Shown here piece after piece: positions 13,692-21,737 of a stretch of 53,313 bases of DNA. Location of the stretch: contig SUWG01000018.1 in NCBI GenBank assembly GCA_015061625.1, positions 1-53,313 of the forward strand, written 5' to 3'. Below the pieces are notes generated by a model that made no database searches, was not told the origin of the DNA, and worked only from the letters and a program-made list of their open reading frames with translations. This DNA comes from Lentisphaerota bacterium (lineage in GTDB: Bacteria; Verrucomicrobiota; Lentisphaeria; Victivallales; Victivallaceae). Every line of letters starts with the position of its first letter. Within the stretch, counting starts at the first letter, position 1. Made by a program: the position numbers and the translations under genes.

Positions 13692-14882
13692 ATGATCGAA
13701 ATCACCAATTTCCGTCAGGGTGCCATACTCAATCACGACCACGGCATCGAAACCGAAAAATCTCTGCTCGTCAGGATTGAAGGAATTTCTGAACACGGCT
13801 GCCCGGTAACGGTCAACGGCATTGCCGCCGACATGGATGGCAGACACTTCTCCGCCAATGTGGAATTGACGGAAAAAATCAATACCGTGACCGCCGCCAC
13901 CATCACGCCCTACGGAAATTATTCACAGGAACTGACTCTGGTCTGGGATAAAAAATCATTCAAACGCTACAATTTTTACATCGATGACAATATCTTTGTT
14001 TTCACCGATTTATCCAGACAGCGGCCCAAAAGTGCCTTTGACCACTTCTATTTGAAAGGTCTCAAAGATATCCACACCAAATACGGCACGAAATTCTCGA
14101 TGAATTGTTTTTACCACAATGCCCATGATGAATTTCTCCTCAAAGATATGCCCGATATCTGGAAAAGCGAGTTTCAGGATAATGCCGACTGGTTGAAATT
14201 TTCCTTCCACAGTTACAGCGAATTTCCCGACCGCCCCTACGCCGAGGCTTCCGCCGAAGAAATGGGCAGAGACTGGGATCTGGTGCAAAATGAAATTTAC
14301 CGCTTCGCCGGTGAAGAGTGCTATATCGCCCCCGTGGTCATCCACTGGGCCAATATCCACCCCGCCTGCACGATGGAAATGGTGCGCCGCGGCACGACCT
14401 GCTACCCCAGCACCACCCGTCTGCGGGTGATGGGCGGCCCCAGCCTCGCCGACCGGCAGAAAGGCGGCAATATGAATCAGGTCGAACAGCGTTCCGCTTC
14501 CGGTATCGACCGTGAACCGCAAACCATCGGTCTGGATCTGCATTACGGTTTCGGTGAAGAGCGCAGTTATCTGACCAATCACCGCCATGTCTACGACCCG
14601 TTGCTCAAACTCAATTTCTTCCTCGGCGGTATGTGCGGCAACCTGACCCCGATGGAAGCGATCGAACCCAAAGCCGCCGCCATATTTGAACTGGCTAAAA
14701 AATACCATTTTGAAGCATTCAATATCGCCACTCACGAGCAGTATACCTTCCCCTATTATCCGAACTATATTCCGGATCATCTGCAACGTTTGGAAAAAAT
14801 GGTTCAGGTCTATACTGAATACGGCTGCAAACCGGTGTTTTTCACCGAGGGGATCCTCGGCAATACCGCATGGGATAAATAA
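13692..14882 (+). CDS. Uncharacterised protein with polysaccharide-deacetylase-like features, paralogue 1
   Basis: This 396-residue protein lacks a signal peptide. The first 90 residues form an Ig-like or carbohydrate-binding-like beta domain ending in TPYGNYSQELT. The rest begins with RYNFYIDDNIFVFTDL and continues through KYGTKFSMNCFYHNAHDEF, DNADWLKFSFHSYSEFPDRPY and APVVIHWANIHPAC. Asp-Asp after a first strand and a later His in FSFHSY are reminiscent of the NodB deacetylase barrel with its D-D/H-x-x-H metal site, but the canonical motifs are not exact, so the enzyme class is inference. It is about 75% identical by eye to the next gene, 30 bp downstream, with which it forms an operon. Confidence 0.65.
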   Translation: MIEITNFRQGAILNHDHGIETEKSLLVRIEGISEHGCPVTVNGIAADMDGRHFSANVELTEKINTVTAATITPYGNYSQELTLVWDKKSFKRYNFYIDDNIFVFTDLSRQRPKSAFDHFYLKGLKDIHTKYGTKFSMNCFYHNAHDEFLLKDMPDIWKSEFQDNADWLKFSFHSYSEFPDRPYAEASAEEMGRDWDLVQNEIYRFAGEECYIAPVVIHWANIHPACTMEMVRRGTTCYPSTTRLRVMGGPSLADRQKGGNMNQVEQRSASGIDREPQTIGLDLHYGFGEERSYLTNHRHVYDPLLKLNFFLGGMCGNLTPMEAIEPKAAAIFELAKKYHFEAFNIATHEQYTFPYYPNYIPDHLQRLEKMVQVYTEYGCKPVFFTEGILGNTAWDK

Positions 14883-14912
14883 TTCAACCAAAACAATTCA
14901 AGGAAAAATATC

Positions 14913-16106
14913 ATGGTAGAAATCACCAACTTGCGTCAGGGCGCAGTTCTCAATCACAACCACGGGGTCGAAAGCGACAAGGCTCTGCGTATCCGCGTCG
15001 AGGGGTTGAGCAGTCAGGGATGCCCCGTAACCGTCAACGGCGTTCCCGCGGTTATGGATGGCCGCCGCTTTATCGCTGATGTCGATCTTACCCAAAAGGT
15101 CAATATCATCACCGCCGCCACCGTCACGCCTTACGGCAACTATTCACAGGAATTGACTGCCCTCTGGGATAAAAAATCTTTCAAACGCTACCACTTTTAT
15201 ATCGATGATCACATTTTTGTTTTCACCGATCTGGCCAGACAGCGGCCCGCCAAAGCCTTTGACCACTTCTATTTGAAAGGTTTGAAAAATATCCACGACA
15301 AATACGGTACCAAATTTGTCCTCAACACCTTTTACCACAACGCCCACGATGAATTTCTCCTCAAAGATATGCCCGACACCTGGAAACAGGAGTTTATGGA
15401 TAATGCCGACTGGTTGAAATTCTCGTTCCACGCTTACAGCGAATTTCCCGACCGCCCCTACGCCGAAGCCTCGGCAGAGGAATTCGGCAGAGATTGGGAT
15501 CTGGTGCAGAATGAGATCATCCGGTTCGCCGGTGAAGAAGCATATATCCCGCCGTCAGTAATCCACTGGGCCAACATCCACCCTGCCTGTGCGCAGGAGT
15601 GTGTCCGCCGCGGAGTCAATGCTTACAGCACCACCTGCCGTCTGCGGGTAATGGGCGGCCCCAGTCTCGCAGACCGGCAGAAAGGCGGCAATATGGATCA
15701 GGTCGAACAGCGTTCCGCTTCCGGCATCGACCGGATGCCCCAGACCATCGGTCTGGATCTGCACTACGGATTCACCGAAGAACGCAACTACATCATGAGT
15801 CATCAATCCTACTATGATCCGTTGCTGAAAATGCTCTTTTTCGCTTCCACCGGAGTAACCTGCAACCTGGTTCCCCTCGCCGATATCCCCGGCCGTTATG
15901 CGGAAATTTTCAGAAAAGCGGAAGCCTGTGGTGCAGAAGCACTCATGTCTGCCAGCCATGAACAGTATACTTTCCCCTACTACTCCAACTATCTGCCCGA
16001 CCACATGGAGCGTCTGGAGTGTGCGGCAAGAGTGTTGACCGAATACGGCTGCAAACCGGTTTTCGGTAATGACGGAATCCTCGGCAATACCGCATGGGAT
16101 GATTGA
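14913..16106 (+). CDS. Uncharacterised protein with polysaccharide-deacetylase-like features, paralogue 2
   Basis: This 397-residue protein is collinear with its upstream neighbour and shares its whole layout: N-terminal beta domain with GCPVTVNGVPAVMDGRRF, then HFYIDDHIFVFTDLARQRP, YHNAHDEFLLKDMPD, WLKFSFHAYSEFPDRPY, SVIHWANIHPAC and DQVEQRSASGIDRMPQTIG. The C-terminal third differs most (FFASTGVTCNLVPLADIPG here), which is where substrate choice might have changed after duplication. The ribosome site is AAGGA. A strong bidirectional terminator follows. The two paralogues are transcribed divergently from the large hydrolase-like genes and probably act on the same glycan. Confidence 0.65.
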   Translation: MVEITNLRQGAVLNHNHGVESDKALRIRVEGLSSQGCPVTVNGVPAVMDGRRFIADVDLTQKVNIITAATVTPYGNYSQELTALWDKKSFKRYHFYIDDHIFVFTDLARQRPAKAFDHFYLKGLKNIHDKYGTKFVLNTFYHNAHDEFLLKDMPDTWKQEFMDNADWLKFSFHAYSEFPDRPYAEASAEEFGRDWDLVQNEIIRFAGEEAYIPPSVIHWANIHPACAQECVRRGVNAYSTTCRLRVMGGPSLADRQKGGNMDQVEQRSASGIDRMPQTIGLDLHYGFTEERNYIMSHQSYYDPLLKMLFFASTGVTCNLVPLADIPGRYAEIFRKAEACGAEALMSASHEQYTFPYYSNYLPDHMERLECAARVLTEYGCKPVFGNDGILGNTAWDD

Positions 16107-16130
16107 TCTCCTCCCCGGCACAGCATGACA

Positions 16131-16175
16131 AAACCCCGTTGACAGAAACTTTATTCCGTCAACGGGGTTTTTATT
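16131..16175. terminator. Bidirectional terminator between paralogue 2 and the exonuclease gene
   Basis: AAACCCCGTTGAC (16131-16143) and GTCAACGGGGTTT (16158-16170) form a perfect 13-bp stem with A-rich and T-rich flanks on either side. It serves two convergent genes. Confidence 0.88.
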
Positions 16176-16190
16176 ACGTTCACAACAATG

Positions 16191-16736
16191 TCAGTTGGCA
16201 GATGACTTGATCGCGGCATTCAGGGCGATTTCCAGAATTTGCAATGTCCATTCCACGTCGGCATCCGCCCGGTGCGCCTGCATATCATCGGATGAATCCA
16301 GCTGAAATATCGCCCGCAAACTTTGCAATTTATATGAGGGCAATCCCGGATGAGTGGTCTTGATCAGCCGCAAGGTATCCAGTGTGCGCCCTTTCCAGAG
16401 CGGCAAACCGGTTCTCGCCAGACTTTCCTGCAAAAAACCCAGATCGAATCTGGCATTGTGCGCCACCAGTGTCGAACCATTGGCAAAGGTGAGAAATTCC
16501 CTGCCGACCTGCGAAAAATTGGGAGCAGATGCCACCATTTCGTCGCTGATATGATGCACACAAACCAGCGAATCCGGAATTTTTCTGCCCGGATTGACGA
16601 AACTGTTGAAACGGGAAATATAACCATCTTTGTCGATCCGCACCGCACCGATCTGGATTATCCGGTCACGGCTCGGACTCATTCCGGTAGTTTCCACGTC
16701 AAAAACTGTAAACGGCCCCAACTCAAAATATTTCAT
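16191..16736 (-). CDS. 3'-5' exonuclease of the DnaQ/epsilon family
   Basis: This 181-residue single-domain DEDDh exonuclease has all four acidic residues and the His: D13-V-E15-TTG (ExoI), AHNARFD98 (ExoII), and H155-RADAD160 (ExoIII, the H-x4-D form). The family removes mismatched 3' ends for proofreading or degrades single-stranded DNA or RNA. The absence of a polymerase-binding tail or other domain leaves open whether it is the Pol III epsilon subunit or a stand-alone exonuclease. Its start overlaps the end of galE by 4 nt, so the two are translationally coupled, which is an odd pairing of DNA repair with sugar metabolism. Confidence 0.88.
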   Translation of the reverse strand: MKYFELGPFTVFDVETTGMSPSRDRIIQIGAVRIDKDGYISRFNSFVNPGRKIPDSLVCVHHISDEMVASAPNFSQVGREFLTFANGSTLVAHNARFDLGFLQESLARTGLPLWKGRTLDTLRLIKTTHPGLPSYKLQSLRAIFQLDSSDDMQAHRADADVEWTLQILEIALNAAIKSSAN

Positions 16737-17710
16737 TTAGCATATCCATCCGGGAATTTCAACTGCCACTTCCACGCCGACTCGATGATCTCCAGAGCCG
16801 ATTCATGCTGCGGCTGCCAGTTAAGCATTTTCCTTGCCCGGTCACTGCAGGCGATCAATTTCGGCGGATCCCCCGCCCGGCGGGGCGCAACTTCAAAATT
16901 GACCTTTTTGCCGGTCACTTCCTCTGCGGCGGCAATGATCTCTCTGACCGACAGACCGTTACCGGTTCCCAGATTGTAGTGGCCGCTCTCCGGAGCGTAT
17001 AACGCCTTTTCATGCGCCTGCGCCAGATCAAGGATGTGGATATAATCCCGGATGCAGCTGCCATCCGGAGTATCATAATCATCACCGAAAAGCATCAATT
17101 TATCCCGCTTGCCGCGCACCGTCTGCAAAATGATCGGTATCAGGTGGCTTTCCGGCCGGTGATCCTCTCCGTGGATCTCCGTGGCTCCGGCGGCGTTGAA
17201 GTAACGCAATGCCGCATACTTCAAACCGTGGATCTGACTGTACCAGTGCAGAACTTTCTCAAAACAGAGTTTGGATTCCCCGTAAGCATTGATCGGCTTC
17301 TGCGCTGCCGTTTCGCTGATCGGCACTTCATCGGGAATACCGAAGGTCGCCGCCGTACTGGAAAAAACAAATGCTTTCACTCCGGTTTCCACGGCGGCAT
17401 CGGCCAGATTGATGGCGTTGGCCAGATTGTTGCGGAAATATTTGGATGGATCTTTCATCGATTCACCGACCAGTGAAAAGGCGGCAAAATGCATGATCGC
17501 ATCAAATTCACCTTTGCGGCAGATATCCAGCAGATTTTCCCGGTCGGCAAGATCGGCGTACACAAATTGCGCCCGCGGATCGACGGCGTCACGGTGACCG
17601 GTAAAAAGCGCATCAAGCACCGTCACTTCGTACCCCATATCCAGCAGATATTCACTGCAGGCACTGCCGATGTATCCGGCTCCGCCGGCAACCAGAATCT
17701 TTTTCATCAT
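16733..17710 (-). CDS. galE: UDP-glucose 4-epimerase
   Basis: This 325-residue short-chain dehydrogenase-like enzyme interconverts UDP-glucose and UDP-galactose, using bound NAD, in the Leloir pathway. The N-terminal Rossmann motif is GGAGYIGS (residues 9-16); HFAAFSLVGES follows, then the catalytic Ser/Thr in SSTAATFG and the catalytic YxxxK as YGESK. ALRYFNAAGA, GEDHRPESHLIPI and DYDTPDGSCIRDYIHI are typical of GalE. The start ATG at 17710 follows AGGGG at 5 nt; an upstream extension of 25 codons runs through the promoter. With Pgi and the mutarotase it supports hexose interconversion. Confidence 0.94.
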   Translation of the reverse strand: MMKKILVAGGAGYIGSACSEYLLDMGYEVTVLDALFTGHRDAVDPRAQFVYADLADRENLLDICRKGEFDAIMHFAAFSLVGESMKDPSKYFRNNLANAINLADAAVETGVKAFVFSSTAATFGIPDEVPISETAAQKPINAYGESKLCFEKVLHWYSQIHGLKYAALRYFNAAGATEIHGEDHRPESHLIPIILQTVRGKRDKLMLFGDDYDTPDGSCIRDYIHILDLAQAHEKALYAPESGHYNLGTGNGLSVREIIAAAEEVTGKKVNFEVAPRRAGDPPKLIACSDRARKMLNWQPQHESALEIIESAWKWQLKFPDGYAK

Positions 17711-17752
17711 AATTTCCCCTGTAAAAAAGCACAGAATATGTTGATTTTTTAT

Positions 17753-17781
17753 AATATACCCCGGAAAATCTGTAAAATCAA
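17753..17781 (-). promoter_or_regulatory. Promoter of galE-exonuclease operon
   Basis: Minus strand: TTGATT (17781-17776), 17 bp, TATATT (17758-17753). Confidence 0.65.
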
Positions 17782-17803
17782 ACACAAAAAATTACTAAAG
17801 GGG

Positions 17804-17832
17804 TTGATTTAATGGCCTAAAGGAGTTAAATT
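17804..17832 (+). promoter_or_regulatory. Probable promoter of yebC-pgi-rsmE
   Basis: TTGATT (17804-17809), 17 bp, TAAATT (17827-17832), 48 bp before the ATG at 17881. Confidence 0.5.
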
Positions 17833-17880
17833 ATATGAACGTTTCTTTAGTACATGAACAACAAAACAGGAGATTTTATT

Positions 17881-18633
17881 ATGTCCGGACACAGTAAATG
17901 GGCCAACATCAAGCACAAAAAAGAAGCCGCTGATAAAGCGAAAGGCAAGATGTTCTCCCGCGTCGGTAAAGAAATCATGGTCGCTGCCAAAAACGGCGGT
18001 GCCGATCCCAACAGCAACCCCGCTCTGCGTTCCGCCCTGGCCGCCGCCAAAGCGGTCAATATGCCCAACGCCAACATTGAGCGCGCCATCAAAAAAGGTA
18101 TCGGTGAACTTGGCGATGTCGTCTTTGAAGAAATCGTCTATGAAGGCTACGCCGCCGGCGGTGTCGCCGTTATCGTTGACTGCCTGACCGACAACCGCAA
18201 CCGCTCCATCAGCGATGTCCGCATGGCTTTTGAACGCAACAACGGCAATATGGCCGGTTCCGGTGCGGTCGCCCGTCTTTTCAAACGTCAGGCGCACTTC
18301 GTAATCACCGGCGAATGGGCCGATGAAGAAAAACTTATGGATGTGGTTCTCGATGCCGGTGCCGATGATATCATCGTCGAAGACGGCGAAGCCGAGATCT
18401 GGGCCGATCCCGAATTCTTTGAACCGATCACCAATGCCCTGACCGAAAAAGGTATCGCCACGGATGTTGCCGAAGTCACCCGCAAACCGGAAATGACCGT
18501 CAATGTCACCGATGCCAAAGTCGCCAGCCAGATCCTCCGCCTGATCGACCGTATGGAAGATATCGACGACGTGCAGCAGGTCACCGCCAACTATGTGATC
18601 GACGATTCCATCGCCGACCAGATCGAGGAATAA
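17881..18633 (+). CDS. yebC: YebC/PmpR family regulator (TACO1-like)
   Basis: This 250-residue protein of normal family length begins MSGHSKWANIKHKK, the signature of YebC/PmpR. GSGAVARLF and EDIDDVQQVTANY near the C-terminus complete the match. Members bind DNA as transcription regulators or, as shown for TACO1 and some YebC proteins, help ribosomes pass proline stretches. The ATG at 17881 has AGGAG at 8 nt; an upstream ATG nine codons earlier has no ribosome site. It leads a plus-strand cluster with pgi (24 bp gap) and rsmE. Confidence 0.94.
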   Translation: MSGHSKWANIKHKKEAADKAKGKMFSRVGKEIMVAAKNGGADPNSNPALRSALAAAKAVNMPNANIERAIKKGIGELGDVVFEEIVYEGYAAGGVAVIVDCLTDNRNRSISDVRMAFERNNGNMAGSGAVARLFKRQAHFVITGEWADEEKLMDVVLDAGADDIIVEDGEAEIWADPEFFEPITNALTEKGIATDVAEVTRKPEMTVNVTDAKVASQILRLIDRMEDIDDVQQVTANYVIDDSIADQIEE

Positions 18634-18657
18634 TCTACTTCCGGGAGTACAGAAAAA

Positions 18658-20196
18658 ATGGATTGGGTGAAACGCAGCAGTGACTATACGCTGACTGACG
18701 GCAAAAGCGGTTTTTCCATCAATTTTGCCGGAATGAAATTTGATGAAGCACTATTGTCAACACTTTCAGGGGCATTCGCCAAGGCTTCCGCCGGGATCGC
18801 CGACATCGAAGCCGGAAAGATCAAAAACCCCGACGAACAGCGCAAAGTAACCCACTTCACCGACCGGATATCCTATCCGGCCTCTCCGGAATTTGCCGCC
18901 GTTGAATCATTCGCCGCCAAAGTCATCTCCGAAGGAAAATTCGATGCTGTCGTGGTCAATGGTATCGGCGGATCGGCTCTGGGCCCGCAGTTGATGCAAT
19001 TCGCCGTCAACGGCCCTTACTGGAATGAATTGCCCAAAAGCAAACGCCACGGGCTTAAAATCTATTTCCTCGACAACACCGACAGTTCCGGTTTTGCCGA
19101 TTTGCTGGAAGTAATGGAGCCGGCAAAGACTCTGCATCTGGTCATTTCCAAATCCGGCGGCACGCAGGAAACCAAAAACAACATGATCGCCATGGAAAAA
19201 TTCTATGCTTCATGCGGTTTGGATTTCGCCGAATGTGCCGTCGCCGTGACCATGCTGAATAGTTCCCTCTATCAGCACGCCAAAGCCAATAACTGGCTGG
19301 AAATTTTTGAAATGGCCGAATCCATCGGCGGACGCACCAGCGAAACCGCCATCGTCGGCCACCTGCCCGCCGCATTGACCGGGATCGATTTCGGCAAATT
19401 CCTCGCCGGTGCCTGCGATATGGATGCCTGGACCCGGCAGAGCGATTACCGGAATAATCCGGCCATGTTCCTCGCCGCCATGTGGTTCCTCGCCGGAAAC
19501 GGCAAAGGCGACCGCAACATGGTCATCGTGCCTTACAGCGACCGACTGGTGCTGCTCTCACGCTATTTGCAGCAGCTCGTTATGGAAAGTCTGGGCAAGG
19601 AACTCGACCTCGACGGCAACATCGCCCATCAGGGACTCAACGTTTTCGGCAACAAAGGCGGCACCGATGCCCACGCATTCATCCAGCAGCTCAATGACGG
19701 CCGTGACGATTTCTTCGCCACATTCATCGAAGTATTGCAGGATGCCAAATCTCTGGAAATCAATGACGGCGTGACCATGGGCGATTATCTGCATGGATTC
19801 TTTGAAGGTTTGAGTGCCGCTCTGCGCAGCAAAGGCCGCCAGACCATCACCATCCGCATCCCGCAACTGACCGTCTATGAACTCGGTCAGATCATCGCCC
19901 TTTACGAAAGAGCCGTGGCGATCTATGCGGAATTCATCAATATCAATGCTTTCCACCAGCCCGGAGTGCAGGCCTACAAACTTGCCGCCAAAGATATTCT
20001 CGCTCTGCGCGGCAAAGTGCTATCTTCCCTGACCGGTAAAAGCGGTTTTTCCGGTGACAGCAACGCTTTCGCTGAAATTGCCGGCGTTCCGGAAAAAGCC
20101 GTGGAAGTCGCCGCTCTACTGGATAAAGCCGCCCTCAATAACGGTGCGGTTTCCCGTGAATTCAATGGCAAAAACTGGGTCTATACGGTAAAGTGA
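18658..20196 (+). CDS. pgi: Glucose-6-phosphate isomerase
   Basis: This 512-residue cytoplasmic enzyme interconverts glucose 6-phosphate and fructose 6-phosphate in glycolysis and gluconeogenesis. Seen: NGIGGSALGPQ near residue 101 (phosphate loop), ISKSGGTQETKNN near 162 (SIS domain signature), GGRTSETAIVGHLPA near 222, ESLGKELDLDGN and the HQGLNVFGNKG stretch (near 308-330) carrying catalytic Glu and His, and a Lys in QAYKLAAKDIL near 438. The two SIS domains are complete. The ribosome site is weak (CGGGAG). Its TGA overlaps the GTG start of rsmE by 4 nt. Confidence 0.93.
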   Translation: MDWVKRSSDYTLTDGKSGFSINFAGMKFDEALLSTLSGAFAKASAGIADIEAGKIKNPDEQRKVTHFTDRISYPASPEFAAVESFAAKVISEGKFDAVVVNGIGGSALGPQLMQFAVNGPYWNELPKSKRHGLKIYFLDNTDSSGFADLLEVMEPAKTLHLVISKSGGTQETKNNMIAMEKFYASCGLDFAECAVAVTMLNSSLYQHAKANNWLEIFEMAESIGGRTSETAIVGHLPAALTGIDFGKFLAGACDMDAWTRQSDYRNNPAMFLAAMWFLAGNGKGDRNMVIVPYSDRLVLLSRYLQQLVMESLGKELDLDGNIAHQGLNVFGNKGGTDAHAFIQQLNDGRDDFFATFIEVLQDAKSLEINDGVTMGDYLHGFFEGLSAALRSKGRQTITIRIPQLTVYELGQIIALYERAVAIYAEFININAFHQPGVQAYKLAAKDILALRGKVLSSLTGKSGFSGDSNAFAEIAGVPEKAVEVAALLDKAALNNGAVSREFNGKNWVYTVK

Positions 20197-20903
20197 ATCT
20201 CTTACTTCTGGACGAAAAAGATTTTATCGCGCCGGGTCGGGTGGAAATATCCGACCGGCGTTTTTTGCAGTTGCGCGATATCATCAAACTGGAAAACGGC
20301 AAAACTTTCCGCACCGGAATCGTCAACGGTAATACCGGCATCGCCACCGTGGAAAATTTCACCGGCAACAGTGTCACCCTCTCGGTGGAATTGACCGCTT
20401 GCCCGCCGCCCCCCGGTAACGTAACGCTGATCTGCGCCCTGCCCCGCCCCCAAACTTTCCATAAAGTGCTTCACTGCGCCATCACCATGGGCGTGAAAAA
20501 TCTCTGGTTCATCCACTCCCGCAAGGTTGAAAAAAGTTACTGGCAGGCATCTGTTCTTCAGGATGAGGCCGTCGATAAAGAGATCCGGCTCGCCCTCGAA
20601 CAGTGCGGAGATACCGTCTACCCCGCCATCCAATACCGCCAGCGGTTCAAACCCTTTGTCGAAGATGAATTGCCCGGTATCATCGCAACTCACGATGCCG
20701 CCATTTTCGGACACCCCCGCTCCGAAATGCGCCCCGAATCATTCAACGGCAAAAAAGTCGCCCTGCTCATCGGCCCGGAAGGCGGTTTTTCCGACTATGA
20801 AGTCGAAAAACTCACCCTCGCCGGTGCCACCGGCGTCACCCTCGGCAACCGCATCCTGCGCACCGAATTCGCCACCGCCGCCCTTTTAGCAAAACTTATG
20901 TGA
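20193..20903 (+). CDS. rsmE: 16S rRNA m3U1498 methyltransferase
   Basis: This 236-residue SPOUT-class methyltransferase transfers a methyl group from S-adenosylmethionine to N3 of U1498 in 16S rRNA within the 30S subunit. The N-terminal PUA-like domain spans about residues 1-70. The C-terminal trefoil-knot domain shows LICALPRPQTFHKVLHCAITMGV, then LLIGPEGGFSDYEVE and LGNRILRTEFATAALL, the family's knot signatures. It starts with GTG, overlapping the pgi stop (GTGA), so it is translated by coupling. The gene is followed after 5 bp by a 54-bp perfect palindrome that can serve as terminator. Confidence 0.92.
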   Translation: MNLLLLDEKDFIAPGRVEISDRRFLQLRDIIKLENGKTFRTGIVNGNTGIATVENFTGNSVTLSVELTACPPPPGNVTLICALPRPQTFHKVLHCAITMGVKNLWFIHSRKVEKSYWQASVLQDEAVDKEIRLALEQCGDTVYPAIQYRQRFKPFVEDELPGIIATHDAAIFGHPRSEMRPESFNGKKVALLIGPEGGFSDYEVEKLTLAGATGVTLGNRILRTEFATAALLAKLM

Positions 20904-20908
20904 GATAT

Positions 20909-20962
20909 CGGGGGAAGGGAAAAACTTTTTTTCACGTGAAAAAAAGTTTTTCCCTTCCCCCG
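20909..20962. repeat. 54-bp perfect palindrome, left boundary of the Sel1 island
   Basis: Centred at 20935/20936 (CAC|GTG). Each arm reads outward from the centre as a T7/A7 tract, an A5/T5 tract and then G-rich/C-rich blocks (GGGGGAAGGG / CCCTTCCCCC). The central 52 bp are identical to 24323-24374. It starts 5 bp after the rsmE stop codon and probably works as a bidirectional terminator. Confidence 0.9.
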
Positions 20963-21240
20963 AACCCCCATCCTTTTTCAAAAAAAGCGGGGTAGTTTTG
21001 CTCCCGTTGGTCGCAAAATAACAAAGCGGGATTATTTGCTCCCGTTGGTCGCAAAACGGATCATTTTCTATAAAATCAACACAACCTTACTCGCGTAAGC
21101 GAGCGCTTCACTTTCGCCACAGGCGAAAAGCTTCACATTGCGAAGCAATGCTTCACGCCGGGAAGTATTCCCGGTGCTTCACGTTGGTTTGCAACACGCA
21201 AACCAACACCCCAAGCCCTCTCCTTTTTCAAGAAAAGCGA
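20963..21240 (-). repeat. Multi-hairpin repeat unit, single inverted copy
   Basis: On the minus strand this matches the units at 23297-24322: head GAAAAAGG, hairpin TTGGTTTGC/GCAAACCAA, then hairpins separated by GTGAAGC heptamers, then the AAGGTTGTGTTGATTT tail. Its distal part has two copies of a GCGACCAACGGGAGCAAA sub-motif, where right-hand units have one or none. Confidence 0.85.
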
Positions 21241-21245
21241 AACTT

Positions 21246-21281
21246 TATACGGACTATACGGACTATACGGACTATACGGAC
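21246..21281. repeat. Four perfect tandem copies of a 9-bp unit (TATACGGAC)
   Basis: Units start at 21246, 21255, 21264 and 21273 without a mismatch. They lie just inside the left hairpin unit and about 70 bp before the Sel1 promoter. Confidence 0.9.
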
Positions 21282-21346
21282 AGTTGCGTTTTTATATCGT
21301 CCGTTAGTATCCGTTGCCATATACAACTTTTCAATCGTTTTAACAG

Positions 21347-21375
21347 TTGCAAATCACACAAAACGGTGTTATATT
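21347..21375 (+). promoter_or_regulatory. Promoter of the Sel1 gene
   Basis: TTGCAA (21347-21352), 17 bp, TATATT (21370-21375). It predicts a leader of about 350 nt. A strong ribosome-site-like AAAGGAGG near 21400 has no start codon after it. Confidence 0.6.
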
Positions 21376-21466
21376 GTAACGTTTATTGTCTGCCAACAAA
21401 CGAAAGGAGGTTTTCAATAACATTCAACATCTTAAGTTAAACATTTTTACAGCATAATTTTCAGGC

Positions 21467-21600
21467 TCACATCGCAAACTACCACTTTGAGAAAAGCCAC
21501 CACAGAGAAAGCACAGGAGAATTGTGCCGTGTTTCCAAGATACACGGTGCTTTTCTGTATTTGTATTTCTCTGTGACGCTGTGGTAGGCGTGCGATGTGA
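21467..21600. repeat. 134-bp imperfect inverted-repeat element in the Sel1 leader
   Basis: The ends are TCACATCGCA...CTACCAC (from 21467) and GTGGTAGG...TGCGATGTGA (to 21600). Inner paired blocks are CACAGAGAAA / TTTCTCTGTG and GCCGTG / CACGGT around an 11-nt loop near 21540. Almost the whole element can fold on itself. No clear target-site duplication flanks it. Confidence 0.7.
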
Positions 21601-21684
21601 TACAAATCAGGGATGCACCTCTTTTTTGCGGTGTTTCCAAAGTTTTACGAAAAAATCAACATATACCACAGTAAAGGAGGGAAA

Positions 21685-21711
21685 ATGGTATATCACACAA
21701 TCAAACAGTAA
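21685..21711 (+). CDS. Eight-codon leader peptide ORF upstream of the Sel1 gene
   Basis: AAAGGAGG (about 21673-21680) is followed at 4-5 nt by ATG and the sequence MVYHTIKQ, then TAA. The ribosome site is stronger than that of the Sel1 gene itself, whose ATG follows 26 bp after this stop. The strong site and the position inside the long leader suggest regulation by translation of a short peptide. No run of a single amino acid points to a classical attenuator. Confidence 0.45.
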   Translation: MVYHTIKQ

Positions 21712-21737
21712 AATATTGTAACAATAAAGGAAACAAA

